Shown here piece after piece: positions 45,121-55,315 of a stretch of DNA of 64,000 bases. Within the stretch, counting starts at the first letter, position 1. The number at the start of each line of letters is the position of its first letter. The notes beneath the pieces are model-generated. The model did not search any database. It was given only the letters and a program-made list of their open reading frames with translations, and was not told the origin of the DNA. Source of the stretch: JAWVFM01 sp963843315 (lineage in GTDB: Bacteria; Actinomycetota; Thermoleophilia; Solirubrobacterales; 70-9); assembly GCA_963843315.1 (NCBI GenBank), contig CAWJJU010000005.1, positions 372,001-436,000 of the forward strand. The letters run 5' to 3'. The translations under genes and the position numbers were made by a program.

Positions 45121-48050
45121 GGAGTCTCGTCCAGGAGCGCCCGGATGCGGCGCTCGGCCGCGGCGATCCGCTCCGCCACCTCGGACTCGGCCGCCTCGGC
45201 GGCCCCCAGGCGCCCCTCCCAGCTGGCGGCGAGCTGCGCCGTCTCCGCCACCTCGCGCACGCGACCTTCCGTGCCGGCGATCCGCCGCTCCGCCTCGGCG
45301 ACCACCACCTCGCTCGCGGCGATGTCGCCCAGCGCCGACTCCATCCGGCCCACCGCCTCGCGGAGTCGCTGCTCGGCGAGGTCGGTCATCTGCTGCACCT
45401 GGGCGAGCTGTGCCTCGGCGGCGCGGGTGCTCGCCTGAACCATCGCCTCGGAGCGGGCCGCGACGTCGAGTGCCGCGTCCACCCGGGCGCCAGCCTCGGC
45501 GGCGAGCGAGGCGCGGTGGTCGATCAGGTCGGCGAGCAGCTCGGCGCGTTCGTGGGAGAGCCTGCGGTCGAGCTCGTCCAGGTGAGCTTCCGACTCCACG
45601 GCGAGGGCCCGCACCCGCGCGTCGAGGCTGCCCGCGGCGTTCGCCTCCACCCGCGCCGCCGCCTCCGCCCCCGAGGCCGCAGCCTCCGCGCGAAGCTCCG
45701 CGAGGGCGCTCTCGGTCACCGCCCGCAGTCTGGACTCGACGCTGCGAGCGATCTCCGCCTCGTCCGGGGCTCGTGCCGCGAGCTCGCCGGAGACGTGCTC
45801 GGTGAGGCGTGCCTCCGCCTCGCCCAGGTCGATAGCCAGCCGTGACGCCAGCTCCGCGGACTGCTGCTCGAGCTGCGCCTCGATCGCCTGGTCGATCCGC
45901 CCCTGAGCCGCCAGCAGACGGCCCTCGGCGGCGGCGGCGGACCCGGTGATCTGCTCGGAGAGCTCGGCCCTGGCGGCGGCAAGCCCGGCCTCGGCCGCCC
46001 CGAGGCGCTCGGAGACGTGCGACTCCAGCTCCTCGCGGGTTGCCCCCAGCCGCTCCTCGGCGACCCGGCGGCCGGCCTCCTGCGCGACCCCGGCGACTCC
46101 GGCGGCAGCCTTCTCGGCCGCCAGCGACGCGGCGTCCTCGACGCGCAGGCGCTGGACCTCGTCGAGCCGCGCCGTCGCCGCGGCCACACGTTCGGCGGCG
46201 TCCGCCTCGGCGCGCTCCGCCAGCGTGGCCTGCGCGGCTTCGAGGCTTCGGCGGCTCGACTCCTCCAGGGCCCTCCGGTTGCCGTCGACCGAGTCCTCCG
46301 AGGCCTTCTGAAGCGTCTGCCTCGCGACCGTGAGCTCCGCCTCAGCGTGCTCGCGGGCCGCAGTCCTAGCGGCCTCGAGCACCCGCGCCTCCGCCTGCGC
46401 CACCTGGCCCTCCAGGCCGGCCGAGAGCTCGGCCGCAAGCAGCTCGCGACTGCGGTCGGTCTGGCGCGCCAGCTCGGCGAGCATCTCCTCTCCGCGTGCG
46501 TCCAGCGCAGCCTCCGTGGCGGTCCGCAGCCTCGCCGACACGTCCTCGGCGCGCTCGGCGGCGAGCCGCTCGGCAACCAGGGCCCCCTCGGTGCGCAGGC
46601 GCCCCTCGGCCTTGGCCAGCCGCCGGTCCAGGCGCTCGGCGATCGCGGCCTCGGCCTTCGCCGTGACCTCCTCTGCGCGATCGGCAATCCGGCTCTCCGC
46701 CGCGGCGGTGGCCGCGTCCACCACGCTCTGGACCCGGCCGTCGACGGTGGCCGAGAGCCGGGCCTCGGCACGTTCGGCGTGCTCGGCCGCAAGCTGCTCC
46801 ACCCTGTCGCCCAGATCCTGCGCCGTCGCCGTCCGGTGCTCCTGCGCAGTGGCCTCCAGGATGCGGCGGTGGCCCTCCAGCTCGGCGGTGAGCGCGCTCA
46901 CCTGCTCCGCCAGCGCAGCCGCGTTCGCATCCGCGAGCTGCGCCTGCGTGGCCGCGAGCTGCGCCTGCGTCTCCCTGCCGGCCCCGGCCGACAGCTCAGC
47001 CGCGATCTCGCTCATCCGCTCGTCGACGGCGCTGCGGATGGCGGCCCCGGAGCGCGCAGCCTCCTCGCGAGATCGCTCCGAGATCGACGCCGTCGCCCCC
47101 TCGAGCTCGGCGGCGAGGGTCTGCCCAAGGTCCGCCCTGAGCTGGTCGGCCAGCGCTGCGCGCGAGGAGTCGAACTTCGCATCCAACTCGACCAGGTGAC
47201 GCTCGAGGCGATCGTCGGCGCTCGCCAGGGCTCGGTCGAGCGCGGCCGCCGTAACCTCGGCCCCGGCGGCCTGCGAACGCTGGATCGCCTCCTCCGCGCG
47301 CTCATGCGCCTCGTCCCGCCAGGCCGCAACCGAGCTTTCGAACCGGGCGTCCATGGCCGCGGCGATCTCCGCGCCGGCCGAGGCGATCGTCGACTCCAGC
47401 TCCTCGCGCCTGTCCGCGACCGACGCGGCGAGCTCGCCGCGCTGCCTCGACATCGCCGCCTCGAAGTCGGCGGTCAGGCCCGCGCGCGCGTCGGCGAGGG
47501 CGTGCTCGAACTCGTTGCGAAGCTCATCGGCGACCGCGTCGAGGCGCTCGCCGATGACCACCGCAGCACGGTCGCCCATCGACGACTCCACCTCGGCGAG
47601 ACTCGACTCGCCCTGCTCGCCGAGCTGGGCAACAGCGCCCTCGTGCTCCTGCTCCAGCCGCCGGCCGAGCTCGAGGAGCTCGCGCGCAATCGCCGCGCGC
47701 GCGTTCTCCACCCGCTCGCTCACCGCGGGCGGGAGCTTGGGCTTCTCGCCGGAATGCGGCGGCGCCGTGGGGGGCTGCTCGGCAGGCGGCGATGGGCCGG
47801 CCGGCTGGTCCTCCGGCGGCTGCGACGCCCCCTCAGGAGGCGGCGCGGCCTGCGACGGCTCGGCGGATGCGGGCGGCGGCTGAGGCGTCGCGGGGGTCGG
47901 CGGCGCGGGCCCCGTTTCCCCGGGCGTGGCGGCGGCGCCCCCCGTGCCCAACCGGCGCCGAATCTCGTCAGCGAGCCCGCCGGGCGGCCCGGCGTTCTCT
48001 GGCCGAGACGACTTCTTCGGCTGGAACGAGTCGCGATCCTTCTTGCCCAC
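45117..48050 (-). CDS. Giant Ala/Glu-rich coiled-coil protein
   Basis: 977 residues from GTG 48050 (an upstream frame to 48524 overlaps the divergent gene and is not homologous). A basic N-terminus (VGKKDRDSFQPKKSSRPE), a Pro/Ala/Gln-rich disordered segment (about 35-125), then some 840 residues of continuous heptad-like sequence (for example SVADRREELESTIASAGAEI, LAEQVSALTAELEGHRRIL). Cysteine, Trp and Tyr are nearly absent. No signal peptide. It probably forms a long cytoplasmic rod, like scaffold or cytoskeletal proteins. It faces the ligase gene divergently and ends convergently against a response regulator by 4 bp. Confidence 0.75.
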   Translation of the reverse strand: MGKKDRDSFQPKKSSRPENAGPPGGLADEIRRRLGTGGAAATPGETGPAPPTPATPQPPPASAEPSQAAPPPEGASQPPEDQPAGPSPPAEQPPTAPPHSGEKPKLPPAVSERVENARAAIARELLELGRRLEQEHEGAVAQLGEQGESSLAEVESSMGDRAAVVIGERLDAVADELRNEFEHALADARAGLTADFEAAMSRQRGELAASVADRREELESTIASAGAEIAAAMDARFESSVAAWRDEAHERAEEAIQRSQAAGAEVTAAALDRALASADDRLERHLVELDAKFDSSRAALADQLRADLGQTLAAELEGATASISERSREEAARSGAAIRSAVDERMSEIAAELSAGAGRETQAQLAATQAQLADANAAALAEQVSALTAELEGHRRILEATAQEHRTATAQDLGDRVEQLAAEHAERAEARLSATVDGRVQSVVDAATAAAESRIADRAEEVTAKAEAAIAERLDRRLAKAEGRLRTEGALVAERLAAERAEDVSARLRTATEAALDARGEEMLAELARQTDRSRELLAAELSAGLEGQVAQAEARVLEAARTAAREHAEAELTVARQTLQKASEDSVDGNRRALEESSRRSLEAAQATLAERAEADAAERVAAATARLDEVQRLRVEDAASLAAEKAAAGVAGVAQEAGRRVAEERLGATREELESHVSERLGAAEAGLAAARAELSEQITGSAAAAEGRLLAAQGRIDQAIEAQLEQQSAELASRLAIDLGEAEARLTEHVSGELAARAPDEAEIARSVESRLRAVTESALAELRAEAAASGAEAAARVEANAAGSLDARVRALAVESEAHLDELDRRLSHERAELLADLIDHRASLAAEAGARVDAALDVAARSEAMVQASTRAAEAQLAQVQQMTDLAEQRLREAVGRMESALGDIAASEVVVAEAERRIAGTEGRVREVAETAQLAASWEGRLGAAEAAESEVAERIAAAERRIRALLDETP

Positions 48051-48147
48051 GCACCCCAATCGTCCTAAACGGGTCGGTCGCAACTCTCGGGCCACGTCCC
48101 GGCGACCGCGCACCGGGCCGAGGGCCAGGCGGTACCGTCCGAACGGG

Positions 48148-50241
48148 ATGACCTCTCCCAGCACGGCGACAGCCCCATCACGGGCGCCCGAGCCGCCACC
48201 GGAGCTGAGCGCAGGCCGCGTTTCCTCTGCAACGCGGCGGGGCCGCGCCTTTGCGCCCACGGCCGTCGACCCCCACGCCCTGGTCCTGCTTGCGGTGCTC
48301 GCCGTCACGTGGACCTGGTGGGGATGGAAGCAGGGGGCGTTCTTCGGCCGCGTGTTGCTCCCCGGCACCGCATTCCTGTGCCTGGCGACGGTGCTGCTGA
48401 CGCGCACCGCCCCTTGGCGAGGGCGCATCTCGCTGTCGCCGCGCGGGCGTCTCGCGCTGCTCGCCCTCGTGGGCCTCGGCCTGTGGACGCTGGTCTCGAT
48501 GATCTGGAGCCCGGCCCCCGACATCGCGCTCGGCGACGCCCAGCGGGTGCTCGCCTACGCGCTCTCGTTCGGGCTGGGGATCTGGCTCTGCAATCTCGTC
48601 GGGCCGCGCATGCACCTGGCGCTGGCGCCGCTCGCGATCGCGGGCGGGCTGGTGGCCGCGGGCACCACGCTCGCCCTGCTCACCGGCCACGACATCGCGA
48701 CCTATCTCGAGACCGACGGGACGCTGCAGTACCCGCTCGGGTACCGCAACGCGAACGCCGCCTTCTTTCTGATCGCCGTCTGGCCCCTGCTCGGAATCTG
48801 CTGCACCGGATCGCTTCGCTGGGGGCTGCGCGGCGTCGCCGCCGGCGCCGGGTCGATGTGCCTCTCGCTGGCGATGCTCAGCCAGAGCCGCGGCTCGGTG
48901 ATCGCGGCGGCGGCGGCCGTCGCGGTCTTCCTCACGCTCTCCCCGCGGCGCGCCACGGCGCTCGGCTGGCTCGGGATCATCGCCCTGCCCTCGGTGCTGG
49001 TGGTTCCCTATCTGTCCGAGCTCTACAGCGCGGCCGGCGACCACAACGAGCTACTCACGCCGCTTCACCACGCCGCGGCGGCAACCATCGCCGCGGCCGC
49101 GATCGCGGCGCTGGTTGGCGCAGCCTTCGCCCGCCTGGAGGCGGGAATGTCCCTCCCCGCCGACGCCGGCCGGCGGATCGACCGGCTGGTCGGGCGCGGG
49201 CTCGTGGTGGCCGCGGTCATCGGCGCCCTCGGGTTCGTCGTCGCCGTGGGCAATCCGGTGAGCTGGTTCAGCCAGCGGGTCAGCGAGTTCTCGTCGGATC
49301 AGAGCCCCGACGCCTCGCAGCAGGCCACGCACTTCGGGTTCAACGCCGGGACCGCGCGAGGGGATCTGTGGCGGGTCGCGGTCGACGACGCCGTCGGTGA
49401 CCCGGTCCTCGGCGACGGTGCCGGCGGCTACCGGTACTCGTACCTGCTGCACCGGCACTCGAGCGACCAGTCGGCCCACGACGCTCACAGCGTCGAGCTC
49501 GAGACGCTCTCCGAGCTTGGCATCCCTGGGCTCGCGCTGCTGGTGCTTGCGATGTTCGGCGCGGGAGCGGGCGCCCTGCGCGCCGGGCGGCTCGGGCCGT
49601 CGGCCGCGACGCTGGCGGCGGTGGCGCTCGCGGCGGGCGCCTACTGGATGGTTCATGCCTCGATCGACTGGTTCTGGCCCTATCCGGCGGTCACGGCGCC
49701 GGTCCTCTGCCTGCTGGGAGCGGCATGCGCCCCCGCGATGCGGACCCCCTCGAGGGTGCCGCGCGGCTCGGGGCGGCGAAATCTCGGCATCCTCACCGCA
49801 ATCCTGGCTCTGAGCGTGGTGCCCCCCTACCTGAGTCAGCGCTACGTCGACCGCGCCTACTCGGAGTGGCGCACCGACCTCGGGCGTGCCTTCAGCGACC
49901 TCGGCCAGGCCGGCTCGCTCAACCCGCTCTCCATCGATCCGCAGATGGGCGAGGGAGTCATCTCGCGCTACGCGGGCCAGCACGACCGTGCGATCGCGGC
50001 CTTCACGGTCGCCGCCGACCGCAGGCCCGAGGAGTGGGCCGCCCACTACTTCCTGGCGCGACTGTACGCACAGAGCAACCCGGCGCTCGCCGCTCGAGAG
50101 CTGCACGAGGCGCTGGCGCTCAACCCGCGCGAGCCGGTGCTGCGCTCCTTCGAACGCGACCTTCAGTCGCGCACGGCGAAGACCCACTTGTCCGGGAAGA
50201 GCGGCTCAGGCCAGGAGCGGAAGCCCAAGGCCTCGAACTGA
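48148..50241 (+). CDS. O-antigen ligase/polymerase-like membrane protein with TPR tail
   Basis: 697 residues from ATG 48148. About 11-12 hydrophobic helices, the periplasmic loop after LGDGAGGYRYSYLLHRHSSDQSAHDAHSVELETLSELGIPGLALLVL, which matches the Wzy_C/WaaL core with conserved Arg and His, then a C-terminal TPR-like region (YAGQHDRAIAAFTVAADRRPEEWAAHYFLARLY). Likely polymerises or ligates surface glycans. With the sugar transferase at 42912 and FkbM at 50163 it forms a polysaccharide locus. The last ~26 codons overlap the convergent FkbM gene. Confidence 0.85.
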   Translation: MTSPSTATAPSRAPEPPPELSAGRVSSATRRGRAFAPTAVDPHALVLLAVLAVTWTWWGWKQGAFFGRVLLPGTAFLCLATVLLTRTAPWRGRISLSPRGRLALLALVGLGLWTLVSMIWSPAPDIALGDAQRVLAYALSFGLGIWLCNLVGPRMHLALAPLAIAGGLVAAGTTLALLTGHDIATYLETDGTLQYPLGYRNANAAFFLIAVWPLLGICCTGSLRWGLRGVAAGAGSMCLSLAMLSQSRGSVIAAAAAVAVFLTLSPRRATALGWLGIIALPSVLVVPYLSELYSAAGDHNELLTPLHHAAAATIAAAAIAALVGAAFARLEAGMSLPADAGRRIDRLVGRGLVVAAVIGALGFVVAVGNPVSWFSQRVSEFSSDQSPDASQQATHFGFNAGTARGDLWRVAVDDAVGDPVLGDGAGGYRYSYLLHRHSSDQSAHDAHSVELETLSELGIPGLALLVLAMFGAGAGALRAGRLGPSAATLAAVALAAGAYWMVHASIDWFWPYPAVTAPVLCLLGAACAPAMRTPSRVPRGSGRRNLGILTAILALSVVPPYLSQRYVDRAYSEWRTDLGRAFSDLGQAGSLNPLSIDPQMGEGVISRYAGQHDRAIAAFTVAADRRPEEWAAHYFLARLYAQSNPALAARELHEALALNPREPVLRSFERDLQSRTAKTHLSGKSGSGQERKPKASN

Positions 50242-50974
50242 GCGACGCAGTCGGCGGCCGTGTACCCCAGGTACGGGTGGGCCTCGACGCGAAGTGAGCG
50301 CACCCGCGGGGCCCAGGCGGCGGCGCCCGCGGCGAACACGCGCGGCTCCGTTCCCTCGATGGAGACGTGCATGTAGTCGACAACCTCGCCCGGAAAGTGC
50401 TCGTCGAGCAGCGAGGCGATCGACCGAGCGGGAACCGACTCAAGCTCCGGGGGGTCGCCCGCCTCGCGCGCGCGGACGCTGAAGCCGTGTGAGCCGTGCG
50501 GCGAGGTGGTGTCGACGACGAGCTCGGCGTCCGCGTCCCAGACCCCCGCCTCGACGAAGGTAGCGCGGGCGCCGAAGCGCTCGAGGTTCCGTCGGGCGAC
50601 GGCGGCGTTCGCCGCGTCCGGCTCGACCCCCAGGACGCGCGCCTCGGGGTAGCGTGCGGCGAGGGCGGTCAGCGCCGCGCCCATGTTCGTACCGAGCTCG
50701 ACGATCGCCTTGAGCGGCTCGGCGGCGACCTCCGGCGGCGGCAGCTCGAGGTCGTCGCGGTAGTAGTAACAGGCGTTTCGCAGATCGCTGGAGCCCGGGC
50801 GCACCCAGAGGCGGTCGCCGCCCAGCTCTCGCATCGGCACGCCGACCGGCGCGCGACCCCGCCGCCGCGAGCGCGGGCCAGCACCCCGAGCACCCGAAGC
50901 TTGCCGGAGACCCCTGCCGCCGAGCCGAGTTGGAGCCCGAGGCTCCGCGCGTATCCCAAGACGGACCCCGCCAC
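50163..50974 (-). CDS. FkbM-family methyltransferase (frameshift)
   Basis: SAM-dependent methyltransferase probably acting on a sugar hydroxyl. N-terminal part MAGSVLGYARSLGLQLGSAAGVSGKLRVLGVLARARGGG is in a different frame from the rest; the shift lies near 50865. The catalytic part has the SAM site IVELGTNMGAALTALAARYPEARVLGVEPDAANAAVARRNL, SIASLLDEHFPGEVVDYMHVSIEGTEPRVFAAG (FkbM IDVEG-like strand) and HPYLGYTAADCVAQFEALGF. About 270 residues. It overlaps the 3' end of the ligase gene convergently by 79 bp. Confidence 0.85.
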
Positions 50975-51077
50975 CGCGCCGAAGAGTAGTCGGCACGCGC
51001 GCTCGGCGGCGAGCGCGCGATTGCGCCGCCGCTGCCGTTTCAGTTACCCCGAATGGGGGATTGATACTGTCGCCCCA

Positions 51078-51833
51078 ATGGGCCCGACGTCCGGACGCCG
51101 GCGGACCGGCACGCTCACCGCGCGCGAACGAGAGATCCTCGGCATGCTCGCGAAGGGCATGAGCGGTGCCGAGATCGCCGCGGCCCTAGTCCTCTCCCCC
51201 GAGACCGTCCGCACGCACGTGCGCAACGCGATGGCCAAGCTCGGAGCGTCGACGCGCTCGCAGGCGGTGGTGATGGCAATGCGCGCGGGCGACATCGGCG
51301 AGGAGATGCCGGCCGCCGCGGGCGCCGAGGCGCGCGTGGAGACCGATGGAATGCTCGACGGGCTGGCCGGGCTGCACGACCTGGAGTCGGCCGTGCTGTT
51401 CCTCGCCGACGAGGACGGGCTCTCCCTGGGCCTCGCGGCGTCGTCCGGCGAGGCGCTGAAGATCGCCTCGCCGGTGCCACTCGGCGACGGGCCGATCGGA
51501 CGCGTCGCCCTGGAGCGCCGGACTCAGCTCGTGCCGGTCGACGGCGGCAACGGACGGCGCTCGATGGTCGCGGCCCCGATGATCGCCTCGGGACGCCTCG
51601 TCGGCGTCCTCGGGCTGGGCGCGCGGGCCTCGCGCCCGACCGGGCGCGCCGAGATCCTCCTGATCGGCGCGCTCGCCACTCGTCTGGGCGAGATCGTCGC
51701 CGCCCCCGGCCCGGCCAGCTCGAGCGCGCGCGACAGGCCGTGGACGGCTTTCGCGCGTCCTGGACCGCCGGCGTCAGCGGCTGAGCGGGCTCAGGCTCCG
51801 ATCGCCGCCAGGGCGTCGTCCGCGCCCTCGTAG
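51078..51833 (+). CDS. LuxR helix-turn-helix with C-terminal GAF domain
   Basis: 251 residues from ATG 51078. The LuxR DNA-binding domain is at the N-terminus (LTAREREILGMLAKGMSGAEIAAALVLSPETVRTHVRNAMAKLGASTRSQAV, about 15-70), followed by a GAF-like sensor (LHDLESAVLFLADEDGLSLGLAASSG to MVAAPMIASGRLVGVLGLGARA). This is the reverse of the usual order. The last 30 residues after 51725 are probably off-frame: the neighbouring frame reads AVDGFRASWTAGVSG and stops at 51783, which would remove overlap with the next gene. Confidence 0.82.
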   Translation: MGPTSGRRRTGTLTAREREILGMLAKGMSGAEIAAALVLSPETVRTHVRNAMAKLGASTRSQAVVMAMRAGDIGEEMPAAAGAEARVETDGMLDGLAGLHDLESAVLFLADEDGLSLGLAASSGEALKIASPVPLGDGPIGRVALERRTQLVPVDGGNGRRSMVAAPMIASGRLVGVLGLGARASRPTGRAEILLIGALATRLGEIVAAPGPASSSARDRPWTAFARPGPPASAAERAQAPIAARASSAPS

Positions 51834-52147
51834 AGCGGCGCGACGCTGCCGACGTCGCAGAGCTCCACGACGCGGCGGATCGGGGCGCTCGAGGGCACGA
51901 CCAGCCGCATCGTCTGCCGCCGGGCCCCGAGGCCGCGCGCGAGCTCGAACAGCAGGGCGATCCCGGTGCTGTCCAGGTAGGAGGTCTCCGAGAAGTCCAG
52001 CACCAGCGCCGACGACTCGTTGGTGAGCCGCTCGACGACCGCGAGCCGCAGCTCGGTGGCGTTCGAGGCGTCGACCTCGCCGCGAACCCTCGCGACGACG
52101 ACGCCCCCGGGAGCGTCCTCGATGACGAGGTCGGCCAGGCGGCTCAC
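51791..52147 (-). CDS. STAS-domain anti-anti-sigma factor (RsbV-like)
   Basis: 118 residues, GTG start overlapping the stop of the SpoIIE gene by 4 bp. STAS fold VVVARVRGEVDASNATELRLAVVERLTNESSALVLDFSETSYLDSTGIALLFELARGL, with the phosphorylatable Ser in LDSTGIALL. It would bind an RsbW-like kinase when unphosphorylated. With the phosphatase-kinase fusion upstream it forms a partner-switching module controlling an unseen sigma factor. Confidence 0.92.
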   Translation of the reverse strand: MSRLADLVIEDAPGGVVVARVRGEVDASNATELRLAVVERLTNESSALVLDFSETSYLDSTGIALLFELARGLGARRQTMRLVVPSSAPIRRVVELCDVGSVAPLYEGADDALAAIGA

Positions 52148-53362
52148 GCCGCGCTCCTCGCGGCCAGGCGCCGGCGCAGCTTCACCGTGGTGCCTCCGGG
52201 AAGGCGCCGCTCGAGGTCGACGTCGTCCATCAGCTCGCGCATGAGGGCGATGCCCCTGCCCGAGGTCCCGGGACGGGGGTCGCGCCAGCTGCCGAAGTCC
52301 CGCACCTCCACCTCGACCGAGCCGAAGCTCTTGCGTGCGCTGACCTCGAAGGCCGCGCTGCCGATCGGGTAGGCGTGGGCGATGGCGTTCGCGCACGCCT
52401 CGCCCGCGGCGACGAGCACGTCGTAGGCCTCCTCGTCCGTCGCCCCGGCGCCCTTCAGCCAGCGCCCGATGCTGCGGCGCATCAGCGCCAGCGAGTCGGG
52501 CTCGGCGGGCAGGCTCATCTCGAAGGTCTCCTCCGCCACCGGGTCGAAGCGGATCGCGAGGACGGCCACATCGTCGTTGGGCGCTTTCGCGCCAAAGCGC
52601 CGGTCGAGCATCCCGTCGCACAGCGCGTCGGGGTCGTGCGACAGCTCCACCGCGTCGCCGCCGAGCTCGCGGAGCCCGGCGTCGAGGCTCTGCGCGGGCG
52701 ACTCGACCAGGCCATCGGTGAAGAGGACGACGGTGTCGCCGGGGCCGACGATCACGCTGACCTCCTCGTAGGCCGGGTACTGGCGCGCCCCGAGCGGATT
52801 GCCGCGCGGAGAGTCGACGAACCACGTCGAGCCGTCGGCGGCCAGCACGAGCGGCGGCGGATGGGCCGCGCTCGCGATTCGCAGGGTCGCGGACTCGGCG
52901 TCGACGATCCCGTAGAGAAGGGTGGCCATCGAGGGCCCGGGGGCGTCGTAGGCGAAGCCGCTGACCCGCTCGAGCACGAGTGACGGGCGCATCCCCTCGA
53001 GCGCGAAGGCGCGGGTTGCGCTCTGCAGATGAGCCATGCGCGCCGCGGCCTCGACCCCGTGCCCGACCACGTCGCCGATGGCGATCCCCGCGCGGCCGTC
53101 ACGCAGGGCGATCACGTCGTACCAGTCACCGCCCACCTGGGCCTCTTCGCCGGCGGAGAGGTAGCGGCCCGCGACAGTCAGGCCGGCGATCTCGGGCAGA
53201 TCCGCCGGCAGGAGGGCTCGCTGGAGGGTCTCGGCAGCGCTCGCGACCTGCTCGACCTCGGCCGCGGCTCGGCGCAGTCCGTCGAGCGTCGCGCCGATGA
53301 TCGCCTCTCCCCCGGCGACGCTCGGACCCGCCTCGACGCTCCTTGTCGTTCTCCATCTCCAT
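52144..53362 (-). CDS. SpoIIE-type phosphatase fused to RsbW-like kinase (frameshift)
   Basis: A short N-terminal helix (VASAAETLQRALLPADLPEIAGL), the PP2C/SpoIIE domain (GGDWYDVIALRDGRAGIAIGDVVGHGVEAAARMA, LFTDGLVES, NDDVAVLAIR) and a C-terminal HATPase_c/RsbW domain (AGEACANAIAHAYP, GSWRDPRPGTSGRGIALMRELMDDVD). Combining phosphatase and kinase in one chain is common in actinobacteria. The first ~20 residues (MEMENDKERR from 53362) are in another frame than the rest, so a shift near 53300 is inferred. Confidence 0.88.
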
Positions 53363-53439
53363 CGCAGCGAGTCTAAAACACGTGCTGTCAGGCACAGGAT
53401 CCGCGATGACGACTGGGCGGTGGGGTACTTTCGCCCTGT

Positions 53440-54391
53440 ATGCGGGGTCCGAGCTCGCCACTGGCCCGTGTCAACGAGGCTCGCGATGAGCTGGCGAAGG
53501 CGTGGGTGAAGGAGCTCGTCGAGCGGACGCCCGTGTCGGAGCTCGGCGGGATCGGCCTCGACTGGGTCTCGCGCGAGGCCCCGCCGCTGATCGCGGCGAT
53601 CCTCGGCGCCCTCTCCGAGCCGGCCCTGGCGGCCGACCGCGAGCTCTCCCCCGACGACCTGCGCCACGCCGGGGAGCTGCGGAACCTGCGCAGCGACGAC
53701 GACGCGCCGGCGCAGATCCCGCGTGACATCGCGGCGCTTCAGGCGATCCTGATCGAGGCACTTCAGCGCGAGGTGCCCGAGCGCGAGGCCGGCGAGCTGG
53801 CGCGGTGGGCGACCCGCCTGGCCGAGGTGTTCGGCGCGATCCAGGGCGCGGTCGTGGAGGACCTGGTGCGGGAGCGCAGCGGCCACGCCGCGCGCGACGC
53901 CACCACCGGGCTGCCGGGCGCGAGCGAGCTGCATGAGTGGATCCGCGTGCTGCTCGGCGACAGGCGCCGGTTCGGCGCCGGCTTCAGCCTGATGATCTTC
54001 GACGTGGGCGGACTCGCGGTGATGCGGGAGGGCTACGGCGAGAGCGCCGCCGAGCGCATGCTCGACGCCGTCGCCGGGATCGTCGGCGGCGAGATCGGCG
54101 CCGGGGATCGCGTCTTCCGGCTCGACCACGACCAGCTCGCCTGCCTGCTGCCCGGGCCAGGGCCCGCTGCCGACCCTGGCCCTCGCCGAGCGCATCGTCG
54201 CCCTGGTCGAGGGGTCGCAGTCCGACGACGGGCCGCGGCTGAATCTCGCCATCGGCATCGGCTCCTGCCCCGAGCACGGCAACTCACCCGAGGCGCTCGT
54301 CGAGGCCGCCGAGCAGGCCTCCTACGCGGCCCAGGCCGCCGGCCAGCCGATCGCCGTGGCCAGCTCGGAGCGGGGGCTCGTCGGCAACTAG
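53440..54391 (+). CDS. Degenerate GGDEF-domain protein (frameshift)
   Basis: About 317 codons. An N-terminal helical domain (about 1-150, YAPF-like sensory region, VRERSGHAARDATTGLPGASEL) is followed by a GGDEF-type domain: FSLMIFDVGGLAVMREGYGESAAERMLDAVAGIVGGEIGAGDRVFRLDHDQLACLLPG. The GGDEF loop is replaced by LDHDQ, so diguanylate cyclase activity is unlikely. After a shift near 54170 it continues LALAERIVALVEG, LNLAIGIGSCPEHGNSPEALVEAAEQASYAAQ. It may bind c-di-GMP or be a signalling scaffold. Divergent from the SpoIIE gene. Confidence 0.8.
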
Positions 54392-54472
54392 GACGTCCGC
54401 CGTCGCTGCAAGATCGGCGGCAATTTCGAAAAAACCACCGCAAACCTCCCAAATCATGGTTGGATTCGCGCC

Positions 54473-55314
54473 GTGACCGGGATCCGAACCAGCGCCGCCG
54501 CCGATCTCCTGGGCGTGAGCCCCTCGACGCTTCGCAGCTGGGAGCGCCGCCTTGGCTACCCCAGCCCCCACCGCACGGTCGGCAACCAGCGCCAGTACGA
54601 GCTGTCCGAGGTCGAGGCCCTTCGCGAGGCGCTGGCCGAGACCGGGAACATCTCCTCCGCCGTCGCCATGGCCCGCGCCCGCGGCCGCGGCCCCGGCACG
54701 CCCTCGCGCCTTGTCCGCGCCTTCGACAGCTTCGACGAGCAGGCCGCCGACCGCGAGCTCGAGGAAAGCCTCGCCATGCGCACGCTCGAGCGCACGGTCT
54801 CCGAGCTCCTCCTGCCCGCCCTCGACGCGGCCGCCGAGCGCGAGGGCCGCGAGGTCGAGCTCGAGCACGCTTGCCGCTGGGCGATGGGCTGGATCGCCGG
54901 CGCCCGGCGCCTCGCGCCTCCCGCGACGCGGCCCGAGGGCGTCCTGCTGCTCGACTCCGGTGCCCCTCGGGTCCCGAGGCCGTGCACGTGCAGGCGCTCG
55001 AGCTCTTCCTGCGTCGCGCCGGGCTGCGGGTGCTGGTGCTCTCCGCATCGCTCGCCGACTCGCGCTTTCGCAACGCCCTGCGCGCGCTGAACCCGCGCGC
55101 CGTCGTGTTGTGCGGCGGCGAGGCGAGCCTCGACGTGATCGGCGGCCCGCTGCGCACGATCCTCGCCGGCGAGCCGAAGGCCCCCGTAGTGGGCTATCGC
55201 ACCGCTCGCCTGGTCAGCGGCAATCGCGGCATGGCCACCCTGGGCGATTCGCCCGACGAGGCCACCGCGGCGCTCCTCGACTCGATCGAGTCGGCGGCGC
55301 GCGCCACGGCCTAG
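54473..55314 (+). CDS. MerR-family regulator with B12-binding-like domain (frameshift)
   Basis: GTG 54473 opens a MerR helix-turn-helix (TSAAADLLGVSPSTLRSWERRLGYPSPHRTVGNQRQYELSEVEALREAL, residues about 5-55), a helical linker, then a cobalamin-binding-like Rossmann domain (EAVHVQALELFLRRAGLRVLVLSASL, VVLCGGEASLD) after a one-base shift near 54965. The DxHxxG cobalamin motif is not visible, so ligand is uncertain; light-responsive CarH-like regulators are relatives. The TAG stop (55312-55314) lies in the 6-bp duplication of the adjacent IS. Confidence 0.82.
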
Positions 55315-55315
55315 C
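55310..55315. repeat. IS481 target-site duplication, left copy
   Basis: CCTAGC, also at 56349-56354 after the right end. It matches the NCTAGN target known for IS481. It supplies TAG stops on both strands, to the MerR gene and to the transposase. Confidence 0.88.

Noticed and set aside
46017..48068. A 683-codon plus-strand open frame over the coiled-coil gene
   Set aside because: Leu/Arg-rich translation with no domain, produced by the Ala/Glu heptads on the other strand.
50163..50241. Overlap of the ligase and FkbM genes as a real overlapping-gene pair
   Set aside because: The ligase end may be a continuation past a missed stop or an indel; both frames cannot be shown to be translated.
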